Of a stretch of 9,898 nt of DNA, positions 1 through 6,878 are shown in pieces. Below the pieces are notes generated by a model that did no database searches, was not told the origin of the DNA, and saw nothing but the letters and a program-made list of their open reading frames with translations. Made by a program: the position numbers and the translations under genes. The DNA is taken from positions 1-9,898 of the forward strand of contig JAFAPJ010000044.1 in the NCBI GenBank assembly GCA_019247255.1, written 5' to 3'. This stretch comes from Methylobacteriaceae bacterium. Lineage in GTDB: Bacteria; Pseudomonadota; Alphaproteobacteria; Rhizobiales; Beijerinckiaceae. Each line of letters starts with the position of its first letter. Position 1 is the first letter of the stretch.

Positions 1-1
1 C

Positions 2-1003
2 GGCTTCTTCACGCCCGACCGCCTGGCCCGGTTCGTCGAGATCGCTCCGCCCCGGCTCGCGGCCTCCCCGACGGACGCCCTTCCGCTCCTCCTCAACACC
101 GGACGGGTCCGCGACCAGTGGCACACGATGACCCGGACGGGGCTCAGCCCCCGGCTGTCCGCCCATGTTCCGGCGCCGTTCGTGGCGATCCACCCGGACG
201 ACGCAACGCGGTTCGGATTGGAGGGTGGTGGCCTGGCGCGCGTGACGACCGCCCATGGCAGCGCCGTCCTCGAGGTCGAGGTCACCACGAGCCAGGCGCC
301 GGGCTCGATCTTCGCGCCCATCCATTGGAGCGATGCGACAGCCTCCGCGGCGCGGGTCGGCGCGCTCGTGCAGGCCGTCGTCGATCCCGTGTCGGGCCAA
401 CCCGAGGCGAAGGCGACGCCGGCAGCCGTCGCGCCCGTCGCGGCGCGCTGGCGCGGCTTCCTCCTCTCCCGCGCGCCCCTCGCGATCGGTCGGGACGACC
501 CGACCTTCCCCTGGTGGTGCCGCGTGACGGTCGATGCGGCGGCCGGCCTGCTCGTCGCGACCGACCTGCCGCCCCGGCAGGTGGCCGAGCGTGCGCCCGA
601 CCTTTTCCCGGGCGCCGACCTCGCGGAATACGCCGACGCGGCGGCCGGCATCTACCGCTGTGCGGCCTTCGTCGGCGAGCGGCTCGAGGCCTGCCTCTTC
701 ATCGCTCCCGCCGAGGTGCGGCCGCATTGGGGGGCGGTCGGGGCCTTGTTCCAGGCGGGCGGCAGGGCGTCCGCGCTCGGGGCGCTCTCAGGCCGCGACG
801 GGAGCGCCACGGGGAGCGCCGGCCCGCTCGTCTGCTCCTGCTTCAGCGTCGGGCTCGCGGCGATCACGCGCGCGATCCGCGAGGGCGGCGCGACCTCGCC
901 CGAGGCGATCGGCGCGGCGCTGCGGGCCGGGACGAATTGCGGTTCCTGCGTGCCAGAGCTGCGCCGCATCATCGCCCGCGAGCTCTCGCCCGAGGCCGCG
1001 TGA
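2..1003 (+). CDS. nasA: Assimilatory nitrate reductase catalytic subunit, C-terminal part (5' end outside window)
   Basis: The first complete codon is at 2 and the stop is TGA 1001-1003, leaving 333 residues of a protein normally about 850-900 long. Residues about 37-52 contain LNTGRVRDQWHTMTRTG, the hallmark of the molybdopterin-dinucleotide-binding C-terminal domain of NasA/NarB-type nitrate reductases. That domain runs to about residue 130 (APIHW at about 106). A middle segment (about 150-245, with ADAAAGIYRCAAF) resembles the extra region of alphaproteobacterial NasA. The C-terminus (about 276-330) is a BFD-like [2Fe-2S] domain with Cys278, Cys280, Cys313 and Cys316. The enzyme reduces nitrate to nitrite in the cytoplasm using Mo-bis-MGD and Fe-S centres, feeding nitrite reductase and ammonium assimilation. 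The N-terminal 4Fe-4S and catalytic domains lie left of the window. The family is clear. Which electron donor it uses cannot be told from here. Confidence 0.93.
   Translation, partial: GFFTPDRLARFVEIAPPRLAASPTDALPLLLNTGRVRDQWHTMTRTGLSPRLSAHVPAPFVAIHPDDATRFGLEGGGLARVTTAHGSAVLEVEVTTSQAPGSIFAPIHWSDATASAARVGALVQAVVDPVSGQPEAKATPAAVAPVAARWRGFLLSRAPLAIGRDDPTFPWWCRVTVDAAAGLLVATDLPPRQVAERAPDLFPGADLAEYADAAAGIYRCAAFVGERLEACLFIAPAEVRPHWGAVGALFQAGGRASALGALSGRDGSATGSAGPLVCSCFSVGLAAITRAIREGGATSPEAIGAALRAGTNCGSCVPELRRIIARELSPEAA
824..988 (+). other. BFD-like [2Fe-2S]-binding domain at the NasA C-terminus
   Basis: This part of the nitrate reductase has the pattern CSC, then 32 residues, then CGSC, followed by a short helix ending in RRIIARE. 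The cysteine codons are at 833-835, 839-841, 938-940 and 947-949. The CxC...CxxC spacing and the surrounding VCSCFSVG and GTNCGSC sequences match bacterioferritin-associated-ferredoxin-like domains. In NasA and NirB proteins these domains pass electrons to the core enzyme. The electron-transfer role is known for the family and inferred here. Confidence 0.88.
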
Positions 1004-1024
1004 CGGACCGCGCGGGCGCGTCCG
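1004..1024 (+). terminator. GC-rich hairpin directly after nasA, possible terminator
   Basis: Immediately after the TGA, CGGAC (1004-1008) pairs with GTCCG (1020-1024), and GCG (1010-1012) pairs with CGC (1017-1019) around a CGGG loop, leaving one bulged C at 1009. The position suits transcript termination or 3'-end protection for the nas transcript. There is no T-run after it, so a classical intrinsic terminator is not supported, and short GC stems are common by chance in DNA this rich in GC. Confidence 0.3.
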
Positions 1025-1064
1025 GGCTCCGTCGGCCAATCGGCCACGCGAAGGCGGCCCCGAG

Positions 1065-1100
1065 GGTTCTCGACGTCGCGCGAGCCTTCTCACGAGAACC
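1065..1100. repeat. 8-bp perfect inverted repeat in the intergenic region
   Basis: GGTTCTCG (1065-1072) is repeated inverted as CGAGAACC (1093-1100), with 20 bases between. Its arms are less GC-rich than the surroundings, so it stands out more than most local GC palindromes. It could be a second termination stem or a binding site. A weaker pair, CTGATC (1104-1109) and GATCAG (1136-1141), follows directly. No T-tract is present. Confidence 0.35.
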
Positions 1101-1164
1101 TGGCTGATCTCGGAACCGCCGATCGCGCGCGGCCGGATCAGGGCTCACCCGCCGCGTTGCCGGC

Positions 1165-1245
1165 TCGCAACAAACGACCGGAAAGCGTCGAGTATCAGAC
1201 AGAAATAATTGCGCCCGCCGATCCGCGGAGGTTTGTTCTTGGCTC
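1165..1245 (+). promoter_or_regulatory. AT-richer patch, putative promoter region of the autotransporter
   Basis: This is the only AT-rich interval in the intergenic region, and it contains AAATAATT at 1203-1210 and TTTGTTCTT at 1232-1240. It lies 115-195 bases upstream of the likely ATG at 1359. No consensus sigma-70 pair is recognisable, so the call rests on composition and position only. Confidence 0.22.
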
Positions 1246-1317
1246 TGAGTCGGGCGCGGCGGGTCGATGCGTAGGAAGGATCGGGCGAGGGAGCGGCGGC
1301 TTCCGGCGAGCGCTCGC

Positions 1318-1324
1318 GGAGGAG
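1318..1324 (+). promoter_or_regulatory. GGAGGAG Shine-Dalgarno-like sequence with awkward spacing
   Basis: GGAGGAG is the best ribosome-binding match before the autotransporter gene. It ends only one base before an in-frame GTG at 1326, which is too close for normal initiation, and 34 bases before the ATG at 1359, which is too far. A start at 1326 would add 11 residues (beginning MRAIACTKP) ahead of an ordinary signal peptide. I prefer 1359 because the signal peptide is complete from there. The site does not settle the start. Confidence 0.25.
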
Positions 1325-1358
1325 CGTGCGCGCGATCGCGTGCACGAAGCCCAGAGTA

Positions 1359-1460
1359 ATGCCCCGCCTTCACGCGAGCCGCTTCGCGGCCTGGCGCCTC
1401 GCGCTGCTCGCGTCGACCGCGCTCGTCCTACATCAACTGGCGCCGAACGCGGCACGGGCC
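1359..1460 (+). other. Sec signal peptide of the autotransporter
   Basis: The 34 residues run MPRLHASRFAAWR (basic n-region), LALLASTALVL (hydrophobic core), then HQLAPNAARA with a textbook AxA-type site (ARA|AGG) before the glycine-rich segment. There is no extended ESPR-like region. This directs Sec export to the periplasm before barrel-dependent translocation. Its completeness from ATG 1359 is the main reason for choosing that start over GTG 1326. Confidence 0.85.
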
Positions 1461-4400
1461 GCGGGCGGCAACGGCGGCGACGGGGCGGGTCCTGTGGCTG
1501 GAGGTGCGGGCGGCGTCGATGCCACCGTCATCGGGACCAGCAGCGCCGGCAACAACGGCTCGAGCGACGTCACTTCGGGCGGAGGCGGCGGGGGCGGCGG
1601 CGCAGGTTTCGGGAACGTGAACGGCGGGGCCGGGGGCGCGGGCGCTGGCGGTCCTGGCGGGAACGGCGGGACGTTCACCTCTGCCACGATCGGCGGGAGC
1701 CTCGTCCCGGGCGGCGCGACGTCTTCCTCAACTGGGGCGCTGAACGGCGCGGACGCCACGAACACGGGGGCCGGCGGAGGCGGCGGCACGGGAGGCATCA
1801 GCATCTTCCGGTCGCTACTCACCTTCGGCCCGACCGGCACGTTCCAGGCCAGCACCGGCGGCAACGGCGGCGCGGGCAACGGCACCGGCGGCGGCGGTGG
1901 AGGCGGTGGCGGCGGCTACGGCATCGTCTTCGACCAGGCCGGCACGCTGCGCGTCGACGGGACGGTGATCGCCGGCAATGGCGGAGCCGGCGGCGCTGCC
2001 GGAGGGAGCGCCGGATCCGTTGGCGGAACCGGCGGCACCGGCGGGGTCGGCGCCTTCATGTTCGACGGGCGGACGCTCACCAACTTCGGCTCCATCACGG
2101 GTGGGACCGGCGGCGCGGGCGGCTCGGGTGGCGCGAACGGTGCAGCGGGGGCGGCGGGAGCGGGCGGTGTCGGCGTCGTCGGCTCCAACCTCACGGTCGT
2201 GAACTCGGGTAGGATCACCGCCGGGCTGTCGGGCGACGGCGCGACCCGCGCCAACGCCATCACCTTCACGAGCGGCGCGAACCGCCTCGAGCTTCAGGCC
2301 GGCTCCGTTATCACGGGCAACGTGGTGCAGAGCGGCGCGAGCGGCACCTTCGCGCTCGGCGGGGCGACGAACCCGACCTCCGCCTTCGACGTCTCGGCGA
2401 TCGGCGCCCAGTATCAGGGCTTCAACGCCTACGAGAAGACGGGCGCGAGCACCTGGACGCTGACCGGAACGACCACGACCGTCACGCCCTGGACGATCAA
2501 CGGGGGCACGCTCGCGGTCTCGCTGGACGGCAATCTGGGCAACGCCGGAGGCGGCCTGACACTGAACGGCGGAACGCTTCAGATCACGACCAACGGGTTC
2601 AGCAGCGCGCGGGGGATCTCGCTCGCGACGTCCGGCACGGTGCAGGCGGACCCGGGCGTCGCCGCCACCCTCTCGGGCAACGTGGCGGACGGCCCGGGCG
2701 TCAACGGCAACTTGACCAAGACCGGCGCCGGCACGCTCATCCTCACGGGAGGGAACAGCTATACCGGCGGCACGACCTTCGCGGCCGGTACCCTGAACGT
2801 CGGGGGCGCGGGCGTGCTCGGGCCGAGCGGCGCCCTCTCCTTCACCGGCGGCACGCTCCAGTACGGCGCGGTGAACCAGACGGATTATTCGTCCCGCTTC
2901 TCGAATGCTGCGAACCAGCTCTATTCGGTCGACACCAACGGCCAGAACGTTACCTTCGCGACCGGCCTGACCTCGCTCGGCGGCAGCTTCACGAAGCTCG
3001 GGGCCGGCACGCTCACCCTGTCCGGCGCCAGCACCTATTCGGGCGGGACGACGATCGCGGGCGGCACGCTCCGGCTCGCGAACGACGCGGCGGTCGGCAC
3101 GGGCGCGATCACGACGACTGGCTCCGTCATCTCCTATGCGAACGGGACCACGATCGCGAACCCGATCGTCCTCAACTCGAATACGACGCAGCTGCAGGTG
3201 CTCGCAGGCGAGGCCGCGACCCAATCGGGCCCGATCTCCGAGACGGGCGGATCGCGGCCGGTCGAGAAGATCGGGACCGGCACGCTCACGCTCACGGGCG
3301 CGCTCAGCTACACGGGCCGAACGACGGTCACCGCCGGAGAGCTGGTGCTCGGCAATGCCGCGATTCCGGTCACTTTGCCGGGCGACGCAAGCGTGGCCGA
3401 CGGAAGCTTCCTCAGCATCCTGAACGGGTCGGCCGGCGCGGGCACGATCACGGTCGCCGGCCTCGCGGGCGGCCTCAGCCTCGGGACTCGTTTCGGACAG
3501 GCCTTCGGCAACCCGATCGGCAGCGCGACGCTCGGGACCTCGACGGTCGTCAACGATGGGACCGTCCTGCTCCTGAACAGCACGGCGGGCGCGTCGCAGA
3601 TCACCAACCGCGGCAGCCTCCAGTTCGTCGGAACGTCGACCGCCGGAAGCTCGACGATCACGAGCAGCGCCGATCTCACCTTTCAGGACACGTCGAGCGC
3701 CGGCGCCGCGACCGTGACGACCGCCAACGGCGGACGCACCAACTTCCTCTTCGGCGCGACGGGCGGAACTTCACGGCAGATCGTACGAGCCGGCGGGTTG
3801 CTCGAGGTCTCGCCCGTCGACCCCCCGCGAGCCCTGACGATCGGCTCGCTGGAGGGCGCCGGGACCGTCAATCTCGGCGGTACGACGCTCACGATCGGCA
3901 GCAACGACCTGTCGACGACCTTCTCGGGCGCGATCACGCCGAACAGCGCTTACACGGGGACCGGCCCCCGCGTCGGCGGGATCGCCAAGATCGGAACCGG
4001 CACGCTCACGCTCTCGGGCACGAACACCTATACGGGCGGCACGACGATCTCGGGCGGCGTGCTCGCGGCCACGTCGGATGCAGCGCTCGGCGCCTTGTCG
4101 GGCGGGCTGACGCTCGACGGCGGCACGTTCCGGTTCGGGTCGAGCTTCGGCATCAGGGGAACGCGCACGATCACGCTCGGCCCGGGCGGCGGGACATTCG
4201 ACGCTGCCGGCTTCGGCGGTCAGATCGGACCGTCTTTCCAGGGCCCCGGGTCCGTGACGTTCGCCAACAGCTCCGCGACCCTGGCGGGCTTCAGCCTGTT
4301 CTCGGCGAACTCGTATACAGGTGCGACTCGGATCGACCCCAATACGCTCGTGCTCGCCTTCGCGGGTGCGCTGTCGCCGAATTCCGACCTCACCCTCAAT

Positions 4401-6878
4401 GGCAGCTTAGGAACCGCGACCAACAACACGGTGCGATCGTTGTCGGGTACGGGAATCCTCAACCCGGGTGGGGCCGCGGGAACGACGCAAACGATCACGA
4501 TCGCACCGCCGTCGGGAATGTTCAGCTTCTCCGGCATCATCGCGGACAGCGGCGACTCGACGAACCGGCTCGCGCTCACGAAAACAGGCGCGGGCACGCA
4601 GGTTCTGGCGGGCTCGAGCGCCTATACGGGCGCCACGACGGTTTCGGGCGGCACGCTCGCGGCCGGGGCAACGAACGCCTTCGCGGCAGGCTCCGCCTTC
4701 ACGATCGGAGGCTCCGGCACGCTTGACCTCGCCGGCTTCTCGCAGACGATCGGATCGCTCGCTGGATCGGGCACCGTCACGACCAGCGGCGCAGGGCGCG
4801 CGACGCTGACGACGGGCGGCGACGGCACCTCGACCACCTTTTCGGGCACGCTCCAGGATGGCGGCGGAACGCTCGGCCTGACCAAGGCCGGCGCCGGCAC
4901 GTTCACGCTCACAGGGGCGAACACCTACACGGGCGGCACGACGGTCGCGGGCGGGGTTCTGGTCGCCTCGTCCGACGCCAATCTCGGCGCACCATCGGGC
5001 GGGCTCACGCTCGACGGCGGGACCTTCCGATTCGGGTCGCGCTTCGACCTGTCGACGAGCCGCGCGATCACCCTCGGGCCGGGCGGCGGTACGTTCGATG
5101 CGGCCGGCAACGGCAGCACGTTCAGTCAGGCCTTCCAGGGCTCCGGGTCGGTCGTGTTGACGAACAGCGCCGTGGCGGCGGGCGGGTTCGCCCTCCAGGC
5201 CATGAATAGCTATGCAGGGGCGACCCGGATCGACCCGAACACGAGCGTGTTGACGACGGTCGCTGGCGCGCTGTCCCCTAATTCGGACCTGACCGACAAC
5301 GGGTCGCTCGGGATCACCTCCGACAATACGGTCCGGTCGCTCTCCGGAACCGGCACCCTCGCGTCTGGCGGAGCGGCCGGAACGACGCAGACGCTCACGA
5401 TCGCGTCGCCCGGGGGCACGACGACATTCTCAGGCCGGCTGGGAGAGATCGGCGGAACTCTCGCGATCACCAAGACAGGCGCGGGCACGCAGGTCCTAGC
5501 AGGCACGAGCGCGTATGCGGGCGCCACCGGGGTGGCGGGCGGCACGCTCCGGGGCGGAGCCGCGAACGCCTTCGCGGCCGCGAGCGCCACGACCGTCGGG
5601 GCGGGCGCCACGCTCGACCTCGGCGGCTTCTCGCAGACGGTCGGCTCGCTCGCGGGATCGGGCACCGTCACCAACGGCGCGGTCACGGCCGCGACGCTGA
5701 CGGCGGGCGGCGATGGCACCTCGACGACCTTCTCGGGCACGCTTCAGAACGGCGCCGGCGCGCTCGGTCTCATCAAAGCCGGCGGGGGCACGCTGACGCT
5801 GACGGGCGCGAACAGCTACACGGGCGGGACCACGATCGCAGGCGGGACGCTGCAGGTCGGGGCGGGCGGGACGGCGGGCGCGATCACCGGGAACATAGCG
5901 AACAGCGGAGCGCTCGTCGTCAACCGTTCGGACGCCGTGACCTTCGGGGGCGTCGTGTTCGGGACCGGATCGCTGACGCAGGCGGGAATCGGCACGCTGA
6001 CGCTGACGGGCGCGAACAGCTATTCGGGCGGCACCACGATCGCAGGCGGGACGCTGCAGGTCGGGGCCGGCGGGACGGCGGGGTCGATCACCGGGAACGT
6101 GGCGAATAGCGGGACGCTCGCCTTCAACCGGTCCGACGCCGTGGCCTTCGGGGGGGTCGTCTCCGGGACCGGGTCGCTTACCCAAGCCGGGGCCGGCACG
6201 CTGACGCTCACGGGCGCGAACACCTATTCGGGCGGGACCACGATCTCGGCCGGCACGCTACAGGTCGGGGCGGGCGGGACGGCAGGCGCGATCACCGGGA
6301 ACGTGGCGAACAGCGGGACGCTCGCCTTCAGCCGGTCCAACGACGTCACCTTCGGGGGGGTCGTCTCTGGGACCGGGTCGCTCACCCAGGCCGGGACCGG
6401 CACGCTGACGCTCACGGGCGCGAACACCTATTCGGGCGGGACCACGATCTCGGCCGGGACGCTGCAGGTCGGCGCGGGCGGCACGTCGGGGTCGCTCGGC
6501 TCCGGCGCGGTCACCGATAACGGCACGCTCGCCTTCAACCGATCGGACGTGATCACGGTGGGCAACGTGATCACGGGGTCCGGCCTGCTCCGGCAGGCGG
6601 GCTCCGGCACGACGATCCTTACGGCGGCTAATAGCTATTCCGGGGGCACGATCATCTCGGACGGCGTGCTCGAGGTCCGGGACGCGGCGGCCCTCGGCAC
6701 AGGACCCCGCGTTCTGACCGGCGGCGCGCTGGGGGTTCGGGCCGGGCGTGGTCCTCCGCTTCCTCTCGTTCTCGGCGGCGCCGCCCGGAGCGATCCAGGG
6801 GTCCAACTTCCTCCCTGGCGTCGGCTTCGTGACCGCGACGGGCGGGAGCTTCTACTTCACGAACTCGATCCTGCGTGA
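1359..6878 (+). CDS. Autotransporter passenger, N-terminal part as read (ends at frameshift-induced stop)
   Basis: From ATG 1359 this frame encodes 1,839 residues. In order: signal peptide (1-34), glycine-rich segment (about 36-285), a conserved alphaproteobacterial autotransporter N-terminal module (about 290-385), then a long beta-solenoid with PATR repeats of the type GAGTLTLTGANTYTGGTT. The last 47 residues or so (from about 6737) are arginine- and proline-rich and out of frame. In the prepared reading there is no cysteine after the signal region, as is usual for exported autotransporter passengers, and no protease, lipase or other catalytic domain is visible. The likely role of the intact protein is a surface-exposed or shed adhesin-like fibre. 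The function is inferred from the family and the ligand is unknown. A GTG start at 1326 is the alternative. Confidence 0.85.
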   Translation: MPRLHASRFAAWRLALLASTALVLHQLAPNAARAAGGNGGDGAGPVAGGAGGVDATVIGTSSAGNNGSSDVTSGGGGGGGGAGFGNVNGGAGGAGAGGPGGNGGTFTSATIGGSLVPGGATSSSTGALNGADATNTGAGGGGGTGGISIFRSLLTFGPTGTFQASTGGNGGAGNGTGGGGGGGGGGYGIVFDQAGTLRVDGTVIAGNGGAGGAAGGSAGSVGGTGGTGGVGAFMFDGRTLTNFGSITGGTGGAGGSGGANGAAGAAGAGGVGVVGSNLTVVNSGRITAGLSGDGATRANAITFTSGANRLELQAGSVITGNVVQSGASGTFALGGATNPTSAFDVSAIGAQYQGFNAYEKTGASTWTLTGTTTTVTPWTINGGTLAVSLDGNLGNAGGGLTLNGGTLQITTNGFSSARGISLATSGTVQADPGVAATLSGNVADGPGVNGNLTKTGAGTLILTGGNSYTGGTTFAAGTLNVGGAGVLGPSGALSFTGGTLQYGAVNQTDYSSRFSNAANQLYSVDTNGQNVTFATGLTSLGGSFTKLGAGTLTLSGASTYSGGTTIAGGTLRLANDAAVGTGAITTTGSVISYANGTTIANPIVLNSNTTQLQVLAGEAATQSGPISETGGSRPVEKIGTGTLTLTGALSYTGRTTVTAGELVLGNAAIPVTLPGDASVADGSFLSILNGSAGAGTITVAGLAGGLSLGTRFGQAFGNPIGSATLGTSTVVNDGTVLLLNSTAGASQITNRGSLQFVGTSTAGSSTITSSADLTFQDTSSAGAATVTTANGGRTNFLFGATGGTSRQIVRAGGLLEVSPVDPPRALTIGSLEGAGTVNLGGTTLTIGSNDLSTTFSGAITPNSAYTGTGPRVGGIAKIGTGTLTLSGTNTYTGGTTISGGVLAATSDAALGALSGGLTLDGGTFRFGSSFGIRGTRTITLGPGGGTFDAAGFGGQIGPSFQGPGSVTFANSSATLAGFSLFSANSYTGATRIDPNTLVLAFAGALSPNSDLTLNGSLGTATNNTVRSLSGTGILNPGGAAGTTQTITIAPPSGMFSFSGIIADSGDSTNRLALTKTGAGTQVLAGSSAYTGATTVSGGTLAAGATNAFAAGSAFTIGGSGTLDLAGFSQTIGSLAGSGTVTTSGAGRATLTTGGDGTSTTFSGTLQDGGGTLGLTKAGAGTFTLTGANTYTGGTTVAGGVLVASSDANLGAPSGGLTLDGGTFRFGSRFDLSTSRAITLGPGGGTFDAAGNGSTFSQAFQGSGSVVLTNSAVAAGGFALQAMNSYAGATRIDPNTSVLTTVAGALSPNSDLTDNGSLGITSDNTVRSLSGTGTLASGGAAGTTQTLTIASPGGTTTFSGRLGEIGGTLAITKTGAGTQVLAGTSAYAGATGVAGGTLRGGAANAFAAASATTVGAGATLDLGGFSQTVGSLAGSGTVTNGAVTAATLTAGGDGTSTTFSGTLQNGAGALGLIKAGGGTLTLTGANSYTGGTTIAGGTLQVGAGGTAGAITGNIANSGALVVNRSDAVTFGGVVFGTGSLTQAGIGTLTLTGANSYSGGTTIAGGTLQVGAGGTAGSITGNVANSGTLAFNRSDAVAFGGVVSGTGSLTQAGAGTLTLTGANTYSGGTTISAGTLQVGAGGTAGAITGNVANSGTLAFSRSNDVTFGGVVSGTGSLTQAGTGTLTLTGANTYSGGTTISAGTLQVGAGGTSGSLGSGAVTDNGTLAFNRSDVITVGNVITGSGLLRQAGSGTTILTAANSYSGGTIISDGVLEVRDAAALGTGPRVLTGGALGVRAGRGPPLPLVLGGAARSDPGVQLPPWRRLRDRDGRELLLHELDPA
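1464..2190 (+). repeat. Glycine-rich GGxGG segment at the passenger N-terminus
   Basis: About 240 residues are dominated by GG-A/N/T-GG motifs with uninterrupted Gly8 (1578-1601) and Gly10 (1887-1916) runs. They are interleaved with short strand-like stretches such as GTFTSATIGGSLV, LLTFGPTGTF, GIVFDQAGTLRVDGTVI and VGAFMFDGRTLTNFGSI. The pattern resembles mycobacterial PE_PGRS domains and polyglycine-type folds, presumably by convergence. It begins two residues after the signal cleavage site, so it would form the distal tip of a solenoid fibre. The fold and tip position are inferred. Confidence 0.8.
2232..2520 (+). other. Conserved N-terminal passenger module of alphaproteobacterial autotransporters
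   Basis: The sequence GDGATRANAITFTSGANRL, then GSVITGNVVQSGASGTFALGG, AFDVSAIGAQYQGFNAYEKTG and STWTLTG follows an order I recognise from many alphaproteobacterial autotransporters, where it marks the start of the regular beta-solenoid. The ending, EKTGASTWTLTG then WTINGGTLAVS, is a divergent first PATR unit lacking the YTGGTT turn. Identification is by memory of the pattern, without a search. Confidence 0.6.
3555..3788 (+). repeat. Short degenerate STAG-type repeats, about 20 residues each
   Basis: Four tandem units share the theme L-x-F-x-x-TSTAG-x-S-x-I-T: VLLLNSTAGASQITNRG, SLQFVGTSTAGSSTITS, DLTFQDTSSAGAATVTT and a decayed NFLFGATGGTSRQIV. This is a different solenoid repeat class from PATR and sits between PATR copies at 3279 and 3999. 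Similar StAG-type repeats occur in other alphaproteobacterial autotransporters. Each unit probably contributes one helical turn. Confidence 0.65.
3999..5786 (+). repeat. Duplicated ~0.9 kb module inside the passenger (897 bp + 891 bp)
   Basis: 3999-4895 and 4896-5786 are two copies of a roughly 298-residue module. Each starts with a PATR unit, then GGLTLDGGTFRFGS, ITLGPGGGTFDAAG, YxGATRIDPNT, GALSPNSDLT, NTVRSLSGTG and AAGTTQT. It then has a second PATR-like unit (TKTGAGTQVLAGxSAY), NAFAA, LDLxGFSQTxGSLAGSGTV and GGDGTSTTFSGTLQ. Internal spacing is conserved: 594 then 303 bp in the first copy, 588 then 303 bp in the second. The copies have diverged by many substitutions and two codons' worth of indels, so the duplication is not very recent. 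Confidence 0.85.
5787..6605 (+). repeat. Four tandem 204-bp repeats (68 residues each, last one 207 bp)
   Basis: Units start at 5787, 5991, 6195 and 6399 with exact 204-bp spacing. The fourth is 207 bp and ends at 6605. Each encodes a PATR strand-turn (TLTLTGANxYxGGTT), TLQVGAGGTxG, ITGNxANSG, NRSDxVxFGGVVxGTGSLTQAG. The three inner copies are highly similar in DNA, and the fourth diverges in its second half. A further 204-bp copy is at 7207-7410. Their similarity makes this stretch prone to recombination in the cell and to collapse in short-read assembly. Confidence 0.9.

Larger units (their letters stand above)
1004..1358. other. Intergenic region between nasA and the autotransporter gene
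   Basis: This 355-base stretch has no convincing gene. The left half carries the inverted repeats noted separately. From about 1165 to 1245 the composition becomes distinctly less GC-rich (CAACAAAC, GTATCAGACAGAAATAATT, GTTTGTTCTT), the most likely place for the autotransporter promoter. I could not find a -35/-10 pair with good matches and 16-18 base spacing. AACAAAC (1169-1175) and GTTTGTT (1231-1237) are 7-base inverted partners, perhaps by chance. The remainder to 1358 is GC-rich leader sequence. Confidence 0.6.

Noticed and set aside
118..1107. A 329-codon plus-strand frame over nasA
   Set aside because: Arg/Pro-rich out-of-frame reading. The nitrate reductase motifs and the BFD cysteines are in the frame ending at 1003.
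1157..2212. A 351-codon plus-strand frame overlapping the autotransporter start
   Set aside because: Its product is dominated by runs of arginine produced by reading GGC-rich glycine codons in another frame. The signal peptide and family motifs are in the other frame.
1815..3224. A 469-codon minus-strand open frame
   Set aside because: Antisense shadow of the glycine-rich and PATR region. It is Arg-rich, with no ribosome site or domain.
5787..6605. Regularly spaced repeats considered as a CRISPR array
   Set aside because: The period is 204 bp, the whole unit is conserved and it encodes an uninterrupted protein repeat, so it is coding tandem duplication.
6721..6745. Programmed ribosomal frameshift signal
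   Set aside because: No stop codon or rare codon sits at the slip point and no clear stimulatory structure or internal Shine-Dalgarno is evident. An extra G in a homopolymer is simpler.
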